Assembly: GCA_964394625.1 (NCBI GenBank)
Contig: CAYMYK010000099.1
Location: 1-10,675, forward strand
From: JAUVYV01 sp964394625
Lineage (GTDB): Bacteria; Planctomycetota; Phycisphaerae; Sedimentisphaerales; Anaerobacaceae
Direction: 5' to 3'
Length of the DNA: 10,675 nt
In this document: one piece after another, positions 1 through 7,178 of the stretch
Layout of the letters: each line of letters opens with the position of its first letter
Position numbering within the stretch: position 1 is the first letter of the stretch
The notes under the pieces: model-generated
The model's input: only the letters and a program-made list of their open reading frames with translations
Database searches by the model: none
What the model was told of the DNA's origin: nothing
Position numbers and translations under genes: made by a program

Positions 1-55
1 TAATGTTAAGAAGATGGTTTGGGATGAAGAGAATACAACCTATGTCGAAGATTGA
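1..55 (+). CDS. C-terminal end of an upstream gene (partial)
   Basis: Reading from base 2, an open frame runs 17 codons (NVKKMVWDEENTTYVED) to a TGA at 53-55. The short peptide has an ordinary coding composition, and its end fits the position just upstream of the next gene's ribosome binding site at 95-100. Only the tail is visible, so the product cannot be identified. From the context it may be another minor prepilin, since such genes usually occur in runs. The call rests on frame and position alone. The alternative is that these bases are intergenic, with TAA at 1-3 ending a gene in another frame. Confidence 0.4.
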   Translation, partial: NVKKMVWDEENTTYVED

Positions 56-107
56 AAAAAAGCGCTTCGATGTGAGTACTGCTTTAAGTTATTTGGAAGG
101 CATACTG

Positions 108-614
108 ATGGCCAGAGGAAGATACCGGAACAAAAGCGGTTTTACGTTGATTGAGGTGATGATGGCGGCGGTGATTTCCGTCATTGTCATATTCGGCATC
201 GGTATCGTCCTGTCGGAGAGCCAGCATGGCTGGAACGCAATGTATAATCGAATATATTCCGGCGTTGTCACCGACAGTCACGTAGCCAGAAGAATGTTCG
301 ATGCCGTCGTGCGTAAATCAAGCAGCCAGGGCTTTCTCCTGGACAATGGCGGAAGCTGGGTCGAAGTCTATTATTACTCGGACCCGAACTCCTCCACGGT
401 GGACCGTTATGCACGCTTTTTCCACAGCGGTGACACACTGAATGTCGAATACGGCCAACTGGACCCGAAGGAAACACTCATTGTCGAAACCATCTGTCGG
501 AATGTCTCGAGCTGCAAGTTCGAGGGCAGCGGAAGGGCTATCCAGATGCTGCTGACCCTTGACGACGGCTCACAGAGCGTTACTATGGTTACTTCGGCGG
601 TGATGCACAATTAG
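108..614 (+). CDS. Minor prepilin, PilW/GspJ-like, with N-terminal cleavage/methylation motif
   Basis: This 168-residue protein has the class III signal of type IV prepilins and type II secretion pseudopilins. A short basic leader (MARGRYRNKSG, residues 1-11) ends in Gly11, followed by FTLIEVM with the conserved Glu at mature position 5 (residue 16) and a hydrophobic helix to about residue 36. A prepilin peptidase would cut after Gly11 and methylate Phe12. The rest would be the globular pilin head, with Cys residues six apart in ETICRNVSSCKF. Its end (TSAVMHN) resembles the last strand of PilW/GspJ-type minor pilins. An in-frame ATG at 3 exists, but 108 is preferred: GGAAGG at 95-100 sits 7 nt upstream, it gives a normal leader length, and the earlier frame would overlap the tail of the upstream gene. 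It probably acts as a priming or tip subunit. Exact subclass is uncertain. Confidence 0.85.
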   Translation: MARGRYRNKSGFTLIEVMMAAVISVIVIFGIGIVLSESQHGWNAMYNRIYSGVVTDSHVARRMFDAVVRKSSSQGFLLDNGGSWVEVYYYSDPNSSTVDRYARFFHSGDTLNVEYGQLDPKETLIVETICRNVSSCKFEGSGRAIQMLLTLDDGSQSVTMVTSAVMHN

Positions 615-699
615 ACAAAATCAATCACAGAGACGAAATATGCCGGAAGCAATGCAGATTAATGCTTATGACAAGCCAATGGGATAGGGGATAGCGGAA

Positions 700-1917
700 A
701 TGACAAACAGCGAAACGCGAGTTTCGAGAAACCTCGGAGTTGTTATACCTTTGGTGATGTTTGTTCTCGTTCTGATGCTTGTGATTGGCGCCGGAATGAT
801 TATGCTTGGCTGGTACGGTCGGCTGTTGGGAGTACGGACCGGCTTGAACATCACAGCACGATGTGCCGCCGATGCCGGCCTGTCCAGGGCCATCGCCGAG
901 ATGAATCAGAAGCTGAAAGTGAAACCCTGGGATGCAGATACGCTTCCTGCCGAGACGGCTCAGACCTTACCGAATTCCGAGGCCGCCTACAGCTATGTTG
1001 TTACCGACAACGGCTCGAGCACTTATCGTGTCCAAACCGTCGGGAAATGCGCCGCCGTCGAAAGGAACATCGACAGCACACTGCGTCTGGCCGGGCCGTT
1101 CGAATATGCGGTCTTTGCCAGAGACTATATCGAGTTTAAGGCCAAGACCGGCGTGGACTGGTACAATTTTGATGCAGACGACTGGGCCTTAAAGGTCGGC
1201 ACCAACAGCATAGCGGCGGGCGCTATTACGCTCAAGAACGATACCAGCATAAACGGCGACCTCGTAGTGGGGCCTGATGGCGACCCGTCGGTTGCCATAA
1301 ATGCGTTCGCCGGTGTAACGGTTACCGGCCGGACATACGCAATGACCGAAGAACAGCAGCTCCAGCCTGTGACAGTGCCGCAGTGGCTCGAAAATCAGCC
1401 GTCTCAGGGTGCTATCAAAAGTTCCGCCACCATAAGCTCTTCGGGAAGGTATGACGGCATAAAAATCGGCACAAACGAGGTTATTACGATAGATGAACCC
1501 GTTAGTTTGTATGTGACCGGCGATATCGACCTTGGCAACAGCACCAAATTCATAATCGGCGGTGCTACCGACGACGACCACGATGCATCCTTGATTATGT
1601 ATCTTGCCGGAAACATAGAAGCTAAAAACTCCAGCGGATTCACCAACGAGGCAAAAGATGCCTCGAGATTTGAACTTTATGCCCTCAGTAGCTGTACGAG
1701 TATCGACATCAAGAACGACGGTGATTTTTGCGGTGCCATTTATGCTCCTGAGGCTCATATGATATTGCGCAACTCCGGTGATGTTTATGGTTCAATCATA
1801 GCCAGAAGCTTCGAGCTGAAGAACACCGCCACGATTTACTACGACGCCGCCCTGAGAGACAGAACCGAAGGCGACCGGTTGGTGCACTTTGTAGTTAAAC
1901 GATGGAGTGAATATTGA
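700..1917 (+). CDS. PilX-like N-terminal helix with C-terminal beta-helix-like domain, paralogue 1
   Basis: A 405-residue protein. Residues 1-12 are polar and basic, and residues 14-37 form one long hydrophobic helix (GVVIPLVMFVLVLMLVIG). This resembles the PilX-type N-terminus of minor pilins but lacks the G|FTLIE cleavage box. The conserved block AADAGLSRAIAEMNQKLK at about residues 56-73 is shared with the next gene. From about residue 258 the protein becomes a series of short strands with regularly placed hydrophobic and Gly/Asn residues, for example GDFCGAIYAP, then DVYGSIIARS and FELKNTATIY. This suggests stacked beta-helix coils like those of bactofilins or the domain I recall as DUF7305; a profile search is needed to confirm. 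AGGGGA at 686-691 lies 8 nt before the ATG. I infer an envelope-anchored or pilus-associated structural protein with the C-terminal part outside the cytoplasm. Function is not established. Confidence 0.75.
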   Translation: MTNSETRVSRNLGVVIPLVMFVLVLMLVIGAGMIMLGWYGRLLGVRTGLNITARCAADAGLSRAIAEMNQKLKVKPWDADTLPAETAQTLPNSEAAYSYVVTDNGSSTYRVQTVGKCAAVERNIDSTLRLAGPFEYAVFARDYIEFKAKTGVDWYNFDADDWALKVGTNSIAAGAITLKNDTSINGDLVVGPDGDPSVAINAFAGVTVTGRTYAMTEEQQLQPVTVPQWLENQPSQGAIKSSATISSSGRYDGIKIGTNEVITIDEPVSLYVTGDIDLGNSTKFIIGGATDDDHDASLIMYLAGNIEAKNSSGFTNEAKDASRFELYALSSCTSIDIKNDGDFCGAIYAPEAHMILRNSGDVYGSIIARSFELKNTATIYYDAALRDRTEGDRLVHFVVKRWSEY

Positions 1918-2010
1918 TTGGGTGCTCCCCGTTTGACTTTTCAGCGACCGGCGGCGCCGGCAGTGGAGTGTAGAACCGGATAAAACTCAAAAACAGCAGG
2001 CCCCTGAAGA

Positions 2011-2040
2011 TTAACGGCGACGTGGCCGACGCCTTATACT
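2011..2040 (+). promoter_or_regulatory. Possible sigma-70-type promoter between the two paralogues
   Basis: In the 233-base gap before the second paralogue, TTAACG (2011-2016) and TATACT (2035-2040) are 18 bases apart. They match 4 of 6 and 5 of 6 consensus positions. The spacing is acceptable, but such matches arise by chance. The gap is long enough that the second gene may have its own promoter. The start codon at 2151 has only a weak upstream purine stretch. Confidence 0.2.
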
Positions 2041-2150
2041 ATATGTCCCCCTTAAGTGCCACCCAATACGGCTGAATCCTCGGTAGAATCTAACGGCTTG
2101 TTATATTTTTCGGGCTGTTCGCATTCGAGAAGTGTCGATGGAATGCAGAT

Positions 2151-3287
2151 ATGACTGTTAGGACTACAAAAAGATTACATAGAACCGCTTCGGTAATAAC
2201 ACTGGTGCTGCTTGCAATTGTGATATTACTGGCGCTGGGAGCGTCTCTGTCAGCACTCGATGTACGGATTCGCACCTGGACGGCCCGGACGATTTCTGAG
2301 ATTGCCAGCCGAACCGCCGCCGATGCCGGCCTCGTCAAGGTCGTTGCCGAAATGAACGAAAAACTCAAAGCCAAACCCTGGGCCGACAGCAACCTTCCGC
2401 AGGTGACAGACGAATGTCTGCCGAACTGTGATGCAACTTTTAGCTATTCAATTGTAGGAGACGCCAACGAAGGATACACTGCCAGCTCGGTCGGACGAAC
2501 CGGTCTGTTTGAAAGAAAAGTCAATGCCGTGCTGAAATTGAAGAGTCTCTTTGACAATGCCATATACGCCACGACCAGGATTCTTATGGTAAATAATGCG
2601 TTTGTCGATGCCGGAAAAGGCGGCATTGCGACCGACCCGGACGGCGAGGGAACAACGCTCGACAACAGCGCCGAAGTGCGTGGAGAAATCCGAACCGAAC
2701 CCTGGGACCTGCCCGTCCTGATGCCCCCCGGCGACCGGTTGTTTGAGCCGAGCAAAGGGGTGATACTTGATTCGACCGTGATTACTCCTGCCGACAGCGG
2801 CCGCTACGACCGGATTGGTCTGTGGGGCAATGAAGAGCTGGTAATTGACTCCACAGGCAGTGATGACGACGGCGAACGTGTGACGCTTTATGTGACCGGC
2901 AATATTGCCCTGATGCAGTCGGCCAAGCTGAAAGTCCTTGACGGCTCATCCCTGGTTGTTTACCTGGGAGGCAATTTCGTCAGCCAGGGCAGGAGCCAAA
3001 TCAATATGGTCACCGCGGACGCGAAGAAGTGTCTGATAGTCGGCGTTGGCGACGGACAGCTATTCTATCTCGACGATAATGTGGATTTTACGGGTGTTAT
3101 CTATGCTCCGCACGCAGACATCCACTTGACTAACGATGTGGATTTCACCGGCGCCATCGTCGGTGAAAACGTCCTTTTAAGCAATCGTGCCAAATTGCAC
3201 TGTGACGAATCACTCGCCAGCAGTGAAATTCTGGATTTCGGTCTTAAATTCGTTGTGGATCGCTGGTGGCAGGGGGGGCGATGGTAG
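2151..3287 (+). CDS. PilX-like N-terminal helix with C-terminal beta-helix-like domain, paralogue 2
   Basis: A 378-residue paralogue of the gene at 700. Shared architecture: basic N-terminus, hydrophobic helix at residues 13-35, a conserved block TAADAGLVKVVAEMNEKLK (residues 55-73), and a second shared block ending in KPW. The C-terminal half again shows repeated strands: VDFTGVIYAP then VDFTGAIVGE, each followed by a short polar strand with Asn and Leu (ADIHLTND, VLLSNRAKL). Both proteins end in a matching FVV.RW segment, so the C-terminus is intact. The middle differs most: this copy is shorter and has a Gly/Asp-rich stretch (about 144-157). No strong ribosome binding site precedes ATG 2151. 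A 7-G tract lies at 3272-3278, just before the stop. The two proteins may form a heteromeric structure or be recently duplicated alternatives. Function is unknown. Confidence 0.75.
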   Translation: MTVRTTKRLHRTASVITLVLLAIVILLALGASLSALDVRIRTWTARTISEIASRTAADAGLVKVVAEMNEKLKAKPWADSNLPQVTDECLPNCDATFSYSIVGDANEGYTASSVGRTGLFERKVNAVLKLKSLFDNAIYATTRILMVNNAFVDAGKGGIATDPDGEGTTLDNSAEVRGEIRTEPWDLPVLMPPGDRLFEPSKGVILDSTVITPADSGRYDRIGLWGNEELVIDSTGSDDDGERVTLYVTGNIALMQSAKLKVLDGSSLVVYLGGNFVSQGRSQINMVTADAKKCLIVGVGDGQLFYLDDNVDFTGVIYAPHADIHLTNDVDFTGAIVGENVLLSNRAKLHCDESLASSEILDFGLKFVVDRWWQGGRW

Positions 3288-3775
3288 AACTGTGATGATG
3301 ACCTTCTTGATGCGACCTCGTGTCCCGGCTGTTCGGTTCTGTGTCGGTTTGTCCTGCAGGCCTGATAAGTTCGGGGTAAATCAATCGTTATTATATCGCA
3401 GGGAATCTCTGTATGTCCTTGAAGGGCAATCTAAACACTTCCGACCGATAACACCGGCGGTCAATTCTTAATCTTTTTACGGCCAATGTTATTCTTTATA
3501 CCTCGCGGTTGCAGAGCACACACCGAATATGCCTGTGGGCCTTTGGCCCGTATTTTACCGCCGTGTTGTGAAACACTTATGGGACTGACTATATGCTGCG
3601 GCGCAGGCGAAGCGGTAAGCATAATTATTGGGATTTATTTGTAAAACACGCGCTTTTTTGAGCCGATGAAAGCCGTACATCCCGGGAACGACTGGCCGGT
3701 ATAACGGCGGCGTATAGTTCAGTCTATGGCCGCCTCGCCGAAATATGTTAATGAGAATGAGTTGGTCCGATAGCG
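3288..3775. other. 488-base noncoding gap between pilin-side genes and the pilM operon
   Basis: No convincing gene is visible here. Several small inverted repeats are. GACCG/CGGTC (3443-3447 with 3458-3462) is followed about 10 bases later by a T-rich stretch (3472-3478) and could be a weak terminator for the upstream genes. GGGCC-TTT-GGCCC lies at 3537-3549. GTGTT/AACAC with a GTGA tetraloop lies at 3563-3576. A longer GC-rich hairpin lies at 3706-3734. A run of six T occurs at 3654-3659 without a good stem before it. Promoter-like hexamers are poor; TTGTGA (3566) with TATATG (3590) is the best pair and is not convincing. The pilM operon promoter presumably lies here. Confidence 0.5.
3706..3734 (+). 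promoter_or_regulatory. GC-rich hairpin in the pilM leader
   Basis: GGCGGC (3706-3711) pairs with GCCGCC (3729-3734), and ATAG (3714-3717) pairs with CTAT (3724-3727) around a six-base loop, with a small internal bulge. The element ends 41 bases before the pilM start and has no T-tract after it, so it is not an ordinary intrinsic terminator. It could be an RNA leader structure affecting pilM translation, an operator, or chance. Confidence 0.3.
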
Positions 3776-4831
3776 ATGAATTTGAATTGGAAAAAACTAA
3801 TTAAGCTGAATCACGGTGAGCTTGTGGGCCTGGATATCGGCACTTCGTCGGTGCGTATGGTACAGTTGCGAAAAGATGAGTCCGGCTACGCCGTTGTCAC
3901 CGCCAACATCGCTGAAATCCCCGATAACGAAAACGACATCAGTCACAGGGAAACCGAAATCGTCAGGGCGATTCGTAAATGTGTTCACGCGGCAAAGGTG
4001 CAGACCCGCCGGGCCGCCTGTAGTGTCTCAGGCCCTGAAGTGGCCGTAAGGGCTTTCTCATTTCCGCCGTTAAAGGACGAAGAGGTGGAAAGTACGGTGA
4101 TGCTCGAAGCCGCCCAGGTCTGCCCGTTCAATATTGACGATGCCGTCGTCGATTATCAGTTGATACCCAACGGCGAAGACGTCAAAGGCATTCTTGTTGC
4201 CGCCACAAATGACGTGGTTAAAAGGAAAAACCGCCTTGTCGAAAAGGCCTCTCTTGAATGTGTCCTTCTGGATGTGGACAGTCTGGCGTTGCTTAACTGC
4301 TTCAGTGAACATACAAAGAAGCAGTCCGCTGATTCGGCTGTAGCCATCCTGGACGTTGCTGAGTCGAGCAGCATTGTGGCCATTGTCAGCGAAAACGCCC
4401 TGCCCTTCGTCAGAAACATGCACTATGCCGGCACAGGCATACTCTCCCGGATGTCCGCTGAACTGGCTGTTACCCCGGAGACTGTCGCCGAGGCCCTTGC
4501 CGGTTGCGACAGTCCGACGATTGATGCGAACCGTCTTCGCGGCAGTCTGGAAAGGGCCTGTCAGAAATTAATCACCGGTATCACCGATACGCTGCGATAT
4601 CATACGGCCCAGGAAAAATCATCTCCTGTCGAAAAAATGTACGTCTGCGGTAGCTTTTCTATGGCCGAAGGTCTTGTCGATGTGCTCGGCAAGGGACTCG
4701 GAATAAAGACGTTGCTTTGGAATCCATTCGACACAATGCAGTGCAATGTTGACCGCAGGCGCCTTGATATTGTTCAAAACAAAGGCCCCGCTATGGCGGT
4801 CGCCGCCGGCCTTGCTATGAGGTCAATCTGA
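3776..4831 (+). CDS. pilM: Type IV pilus assembly protein PilM (actin-like ATPase fold)
   Basis: A 351-residue cytoplasmic FtsA/actin-like protein, the usual length for PilM. PilM binds the cytoplasmic N-terminus of PilN and links the inner-membrane complex to the motor. The phosphate-1 loop is clear: GLDIGTSSVRMVQL at residues 18-31. The segment ARAF-like region SFPPLKDEEVE (95-105) followed by EAAQVCPF (111-118) matches the PilM 1C-type subdomain, where EAxxxIPF is typical. The second phosphate region reads AILDVAESSSIVAIV (190-204), with Ala-Glu where a DIG-type glycine is common. The adenosine-binding region reads CGSFSMAEG (291-299) rather than a GGG-like loop. An in-frame TGA at 3758-3760 leaves ATG 3776 as the only reasonable start, although its ribosome binding site is weak. 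The pilN ATG begins one base after the TGA stop, so the two are probably translationally coupled. Confidence 0.92.
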   Translation: MNLNWKKLIKLNHGELVGLDIGTSSVRMVQLRKDESGYAVVTANIAEIPDNENDISHRETEIVRAIRKCVHAAKVQTRRAACSVSGPEVAVRAFSFPPLKDEEVESTVMLEAAQVCPFNIDDAVVDYQLIPNGEDVKGILVAATNDVVKRKNRLVEKASLECVLLDVDSLALLNCFSEHTKKQSADSAVAILDVAESSSIVAIVSENALPFVRNMHYAGTGILSRMSAELAVTPETVAEALAGCDSPTIDANRLRGSLERACQKLITGITDTLRYHTAQEKSSPVEKMYVCGSFSMAEGLVDVLGKGLGIKTLLWNPFDTMQCNVDRRRLDIVQNKGPAMAVAAGLAMRSI

Positions 4832-4832
4832 T

Positions 4833-5477
4833 ATGTACACGATAGATCTGTTAAAAGGACAGGGATTGCCGGTTAAGACGAAACCGCAGGGGATTGCCGT
4901 TTCCGTAATAACGTTCGCCGTGCCGGTTGTCGCCGCAATTGCCGTCTTCGGCTGTTATGTCCACCGCAGCATCACAACGGCGATTTACGCGGAGAGCATA
5001 AAAACCTATGAGGCGAAAACTGCCGGCCTCGCGGATGCCGTTGCATCCCAGCGACAGTTCGAGAGTCGTAAGAACGCCGTTAACGACTGCATTTCCGAAG
5101 CCGCCGCCTCCATAGGCAGGCACATCCAGTGGTCACCCATTCTGACAACGCTTGTTGAAAAAATACCGGATTCCGTGGTCCTGACAAAGCTTGAAGTGAA
5201 GCGGCGTTCCATCAAGAAAAAGGTGCCAATGGAAAATAACCCGCAGAAAATGGTTGAGACCAACGTCCCAGTGAGAACGCTGAAGATGAGCGTCAGCGGA
5301 AGTCCCCAGTCCAACTGTGACAGAGATGTCAAAATCTTTCGCGATCAGCTCAGACAATCCGACGTGATTGGACCCGGGATAGAAGATATTGTCATTGTCT
5401 CGCAGGGATTCGGTAAGCTCGGCGAGCGCGACGTCGTTTCATACGAAATAGAATGCATATTCAAGCCGGAATTATAG
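4833..5477 (+). CDS. pilN: PilN-like inner-membrane assembly protein
   Basis: A 214-residue bitopic protein. The extreme N-terminus, MYTIDLLKGQGLP, corresponds to the INLLP-type motif that PilN inserts into PilM. A hydrophobic helix spans about residues 21-44. A helical, coiled-coil-prone stretch follows (about 50-90). The periplasmic remainder has the PilN pattern WSPILTTLVEKIPDSVVLTKLEV (first half at about 110-124), then a strand-rich ferredoxin-like region. A basic insertion (KRRSIKKKV, about 128-136) interrupts the usual strand pairing and makes the protein somewhat longer than many PilN proteins. The family role is to heterodimerise with PilO and couple PilM to the secretin. It starts one base after the pilM stop (TGATATG) and is followed 11 bases later by pilO. 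Identification rests on order, topology and motif. Confidence 0.88.
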   Translation: MYTIDLLKGQGLPVKTKPQGIAVSVITFAVPVVAAIAVFGCYVHRSITTAIYAESIKTYEAKTAGLADAVASQRQFESRKNAVNDCISEAAASIGRHIQWSPILTTLVEKIPDSVVLTKLEVKRRSIKKKVPMENNPQKMVETNVPVRTLKMSVSGSPQSNCDRDVKIFRDQLRQSDVIGPGIEDIVIVSQGFGKLGERDVVSYEIECIFKPEL

Positions 5478-5488
5478 AAGGTTTCATT

Positions 5489-6055
5489 ATGACTGCTTAT
5501 AAGAAATATTTCATAACACTGGCTTTGGTTTGGGCGGGGTGCCTTGTGTTGTTTCTGCTGGTTTACCTGTTCTTGCTCTCGCCGCAGGCCGCGGCTATGA
5601 GCCGGGTTGAGCAGAAGTTTGTTCAGGCAAAACATACCTATGAGGCGGCGCTTCTGGCCTCCAGGCCTGAAACAAAGACCAAACTGGCCGGGGAGCTCGG
5701 ACAACTGCAGGACCGGCTGGGTGATTTTGTCACCGACTTCGATAACTCCTCAAACCTGACTTTTGATATAGGCAGAATCGCCAGCGAAAAGCAACTCGGC
5801 TCATTTACCGTTAAGACGGTTGACAAGCGCAAAAACGCCAATGATGACGAAAATGAGCATTTGCTGGAAAATAAAGTGCAAATTAGTTTCGAGGGCAGCT
5901 TCACACAATTCGCCGGTTTCCTCAATGCCTTAGAGAGACATCATCCGGTTCTGTTTGTGGACAGTTTCAAAATCGTACGCTCTTTGCAGGAGCGTTCTCC
6001 ACACAAGATCGATATGGACATTGCTGTTTTTGTACGCAGGCGCCAGGAGAGTTAA
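5489..6055 (+). CDS. pilO: PilO/GspM-like inner-membrane assembly protein
   Basis: A 188-residue protein with a short cytoplasmic start (MTAYKKY), one transmembrane helix at about residues 8-30, a helical region of about 35-85 likely to form a coiled coil, and a compact periplasmic domain. The last part, ISFEGSFTQFAGFLNALERH then FVDSFKI, is the strand-helix-strand signature of the PilO/GspM fold. PilO pairs with PilN in the periplasm in the alignment complex. ATG 5489 was chosen over an upstream in-frame ATG at 5453 because AGAAGG at 5476-5481 lies 7 bases ahead, and the longer form would add a non-conserved peptide overlapping pilN. The protein is short for PilO. GspM of a type II system remains possible, but the order after pilM-pilN favours PilO. 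Confidence 0.85.
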   Translation: MTAYKKYFITLALVWAGCLVLFLLVYLFLLSPQAAAMSRVEQKFVQAKHTYEAALLASRPETKTKLAGELGQLQDRLGDFVTDFDNSSNLTFDIGRIASEKQLGSFTVKTVDKRKNANDDENEHLLENKVQISFEGSFTQFAGFLNALERHHPVLFVDSFKIVRSLQERSPHKIDMDIAVFVRRRQES

Positions 6056-6146
6056 AACGTTAAAAACCTTGGCCGGCCCTGCCGGAAAGCCGATGAGCAG
6101 GACAAATTTGTGCAATGACATTTAATTCGTTTTTGCCATATATCGA

Positions 6147-7178
6147 ATGAGAGTAATAGCTGTAGTCAACCAGAAAGGCGGGTGCGGAAAGACCACAACA
6201 TCGGTCAATCTTGCCGCCGCCTTTGCACACAGGGGCAAAAGGGTGTTGGTTGTTGACCTCGACCCGCAGGGACATGCCACACTCGCTTTTGGCGTTGACC
6301 CGAATGGTGTTGACAGGACTATCCGCAACGCAATTACCGATATAACCGTTCCGATCTCGAATGTTATAGTTCACTCGAACACCGAGCGTCTTGACGTAGC
6401 TCCGAGCAATGTGCTGCTGTCGAGCGCCGAGCTGGACCTGGCGGCGGTGACCGGCAGGGAGTTCATGCTCAGCGAGCAGTTCAAGAGCGTTGAGCACGAG
6501 TACGATTTCTGCGTCATCGATTGTCCGCCTTCGCTGGGCATTCTGACCCTGAATGCCCTGGTTGCCAGCACCGATGTAATAGTCCCGGTTCAGGTCCATT
6601 ACTACGCTATGGAAGGGCTAAAGCAGTTGTTCGAGACCTGCGAGATTGTAGAAGAGCATTTCTATCCCTGCACCGTAAGGATTCTCGGGCTTTTGCTTAC
6701 CTTTGTCGAGGAACGGCTCGTTTTCAGCAGGCAGATTCAGCAGCAGATGCGGGAGTTCTTCGGCGATTTGGTTTTCGATACCGTTATTCACAGGAACGTC
6801 AGATTAGCTGAAGCGCCAAGCGCCGGAGAAAACGTCCTGAAATATTCGCCCGACAGCAGAGGGGCTGCGGAACACCTGGCCCTGGCCGACGAAATTATGC
6901 ACGGAAAGAACAATGTTCCGACCGAAGCCGGCGCTCAGAGTTCGCAGGAACGAACAGCCCCGGCTGAGGAATCGAAAGACCAGGGCGACGAGGTCGCCCT
7001 GTTGGATGAGCATATCTCCAGTGGAGAAGCTATGTCTGCACAGCAGGACCAGAATGAAGATTTTGTCGATAAGACAGCCGACAGTGACGTTACACCGGAA
7101 CAGGTAAGCGGCTGCAGCGCTTCGGCCGAGGATTGCGCCGGCAGTGATGTTCCGGCCAGGGAGGCGAAGGATGGCTAA
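6147..7178 (+). CDS. ParA/MinD-family ATPase with acidic C-terminal tail, inside the pilus operon
   Basis: A 343-residue P-loop ATPase. The deviant Walker A is KGGCGKTT (residues 10-17) with signature Lys10. DLDPQGHAT at 37-45 is the Walker A' region, and CVIDCPPSLG at 122-131 holds Walker B Asp125. The body to about residue 251 matches Soj/ParA. The remaining 92 residues (about 252-343) are low-complexity and rich in Asp, Glu, Ser, Gln and Ala, which is not usual for ParA. No parB or parS-like partner is adjacent. Lying between pilO and the GspC/PilP-like gene, it more likely positions or counts the envelope machine, as TadZ/CpaE, FlhG and MinD-type proteins do, than partitions DNA. That role is inference. 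The ATG at 6147 gives the exact family N-terminus but has no visible Shine-Dalgarno sequence. The stop overlaps the next gene's start by 8 bases. Confidence 0.9.
   Translation: MRVIAVVNQKGGCGKTTTSVNLAAAFAHRGKRVLVVDLDPQGHATLAFGVDPNGVDRTIRNAITDITVPISNVIVHSNTERLDVAPSNVLLSSAELDLAAVTGREFMLSEQFKSVEHEYDFCVIDCPPSLGILTLNALVASTDVIVPVQVHYYAMEGLKQLFETCEIVEEHFYPCTVRILGLLLTFVEERLVFSRQIQQQMREFFGDLVFDTVIHRNVRLAEAPSAGENVLKYSPDSRGAAEHLALADEIMHGKNNVPTEAGAQSSQERTAPAEESKDQGDEVALLDEHISSGEAMSAQQDQNEDFVDKTADSDVTPEQVSGCSASAEDCAGSDVPAREAKDG

Noticed and set aside
3..107. Longer prepilin start at ATG 3
   Set aside because: It would give a 46-residue leader, overlap the probable tail of the upstream gene and ignore the good GGAAGG site before ATG 108.
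1189..1758. 189-codon minus-strand frame inside the first paralogue
   Set aside because: It overlaps a gene supported by a paralogue, has no recognisable motif and has no ribosome binding site that I could support.
1951..1962. GC-rich palindrome GGCGCCGG area after the first paralogue as a terminator
   Set aside because: The stem is short and imperfect and has no T-tract after it.
3187..3471. Frame extending past the second paralogue through a 7-G tract (3272-3278), suggesting slippage adding about 65 residues
   Set aside because: The normal in-frame end FVVDRW matches the end of the first paralogue (FVVKRW), so the annotated stop is the natural one. The extension shows no recognisable domain.
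3600..3735. Possible cyclic di-GMP riboswitch upstream of pilM
   Set aside because: Such switches often precede pilus genes, but I could not find the conserved core segments or the three-way junction of the GEMM classes.
5453..5488. Longer pilO start at ATG 5453 overlapping pilN
   Set aside because: AGAAGG at 5476-5481 is ideally placed for ATG 5489, and the extra 12 residues look like pilN read out of frame.
6147..7178. Chromosome or plasmid partition cassette
   Set aside because: No ParB-like gene, parS-like inverted repeats or replication gene is adjacent, and the gene is locked into the pilus operon by an overlap.
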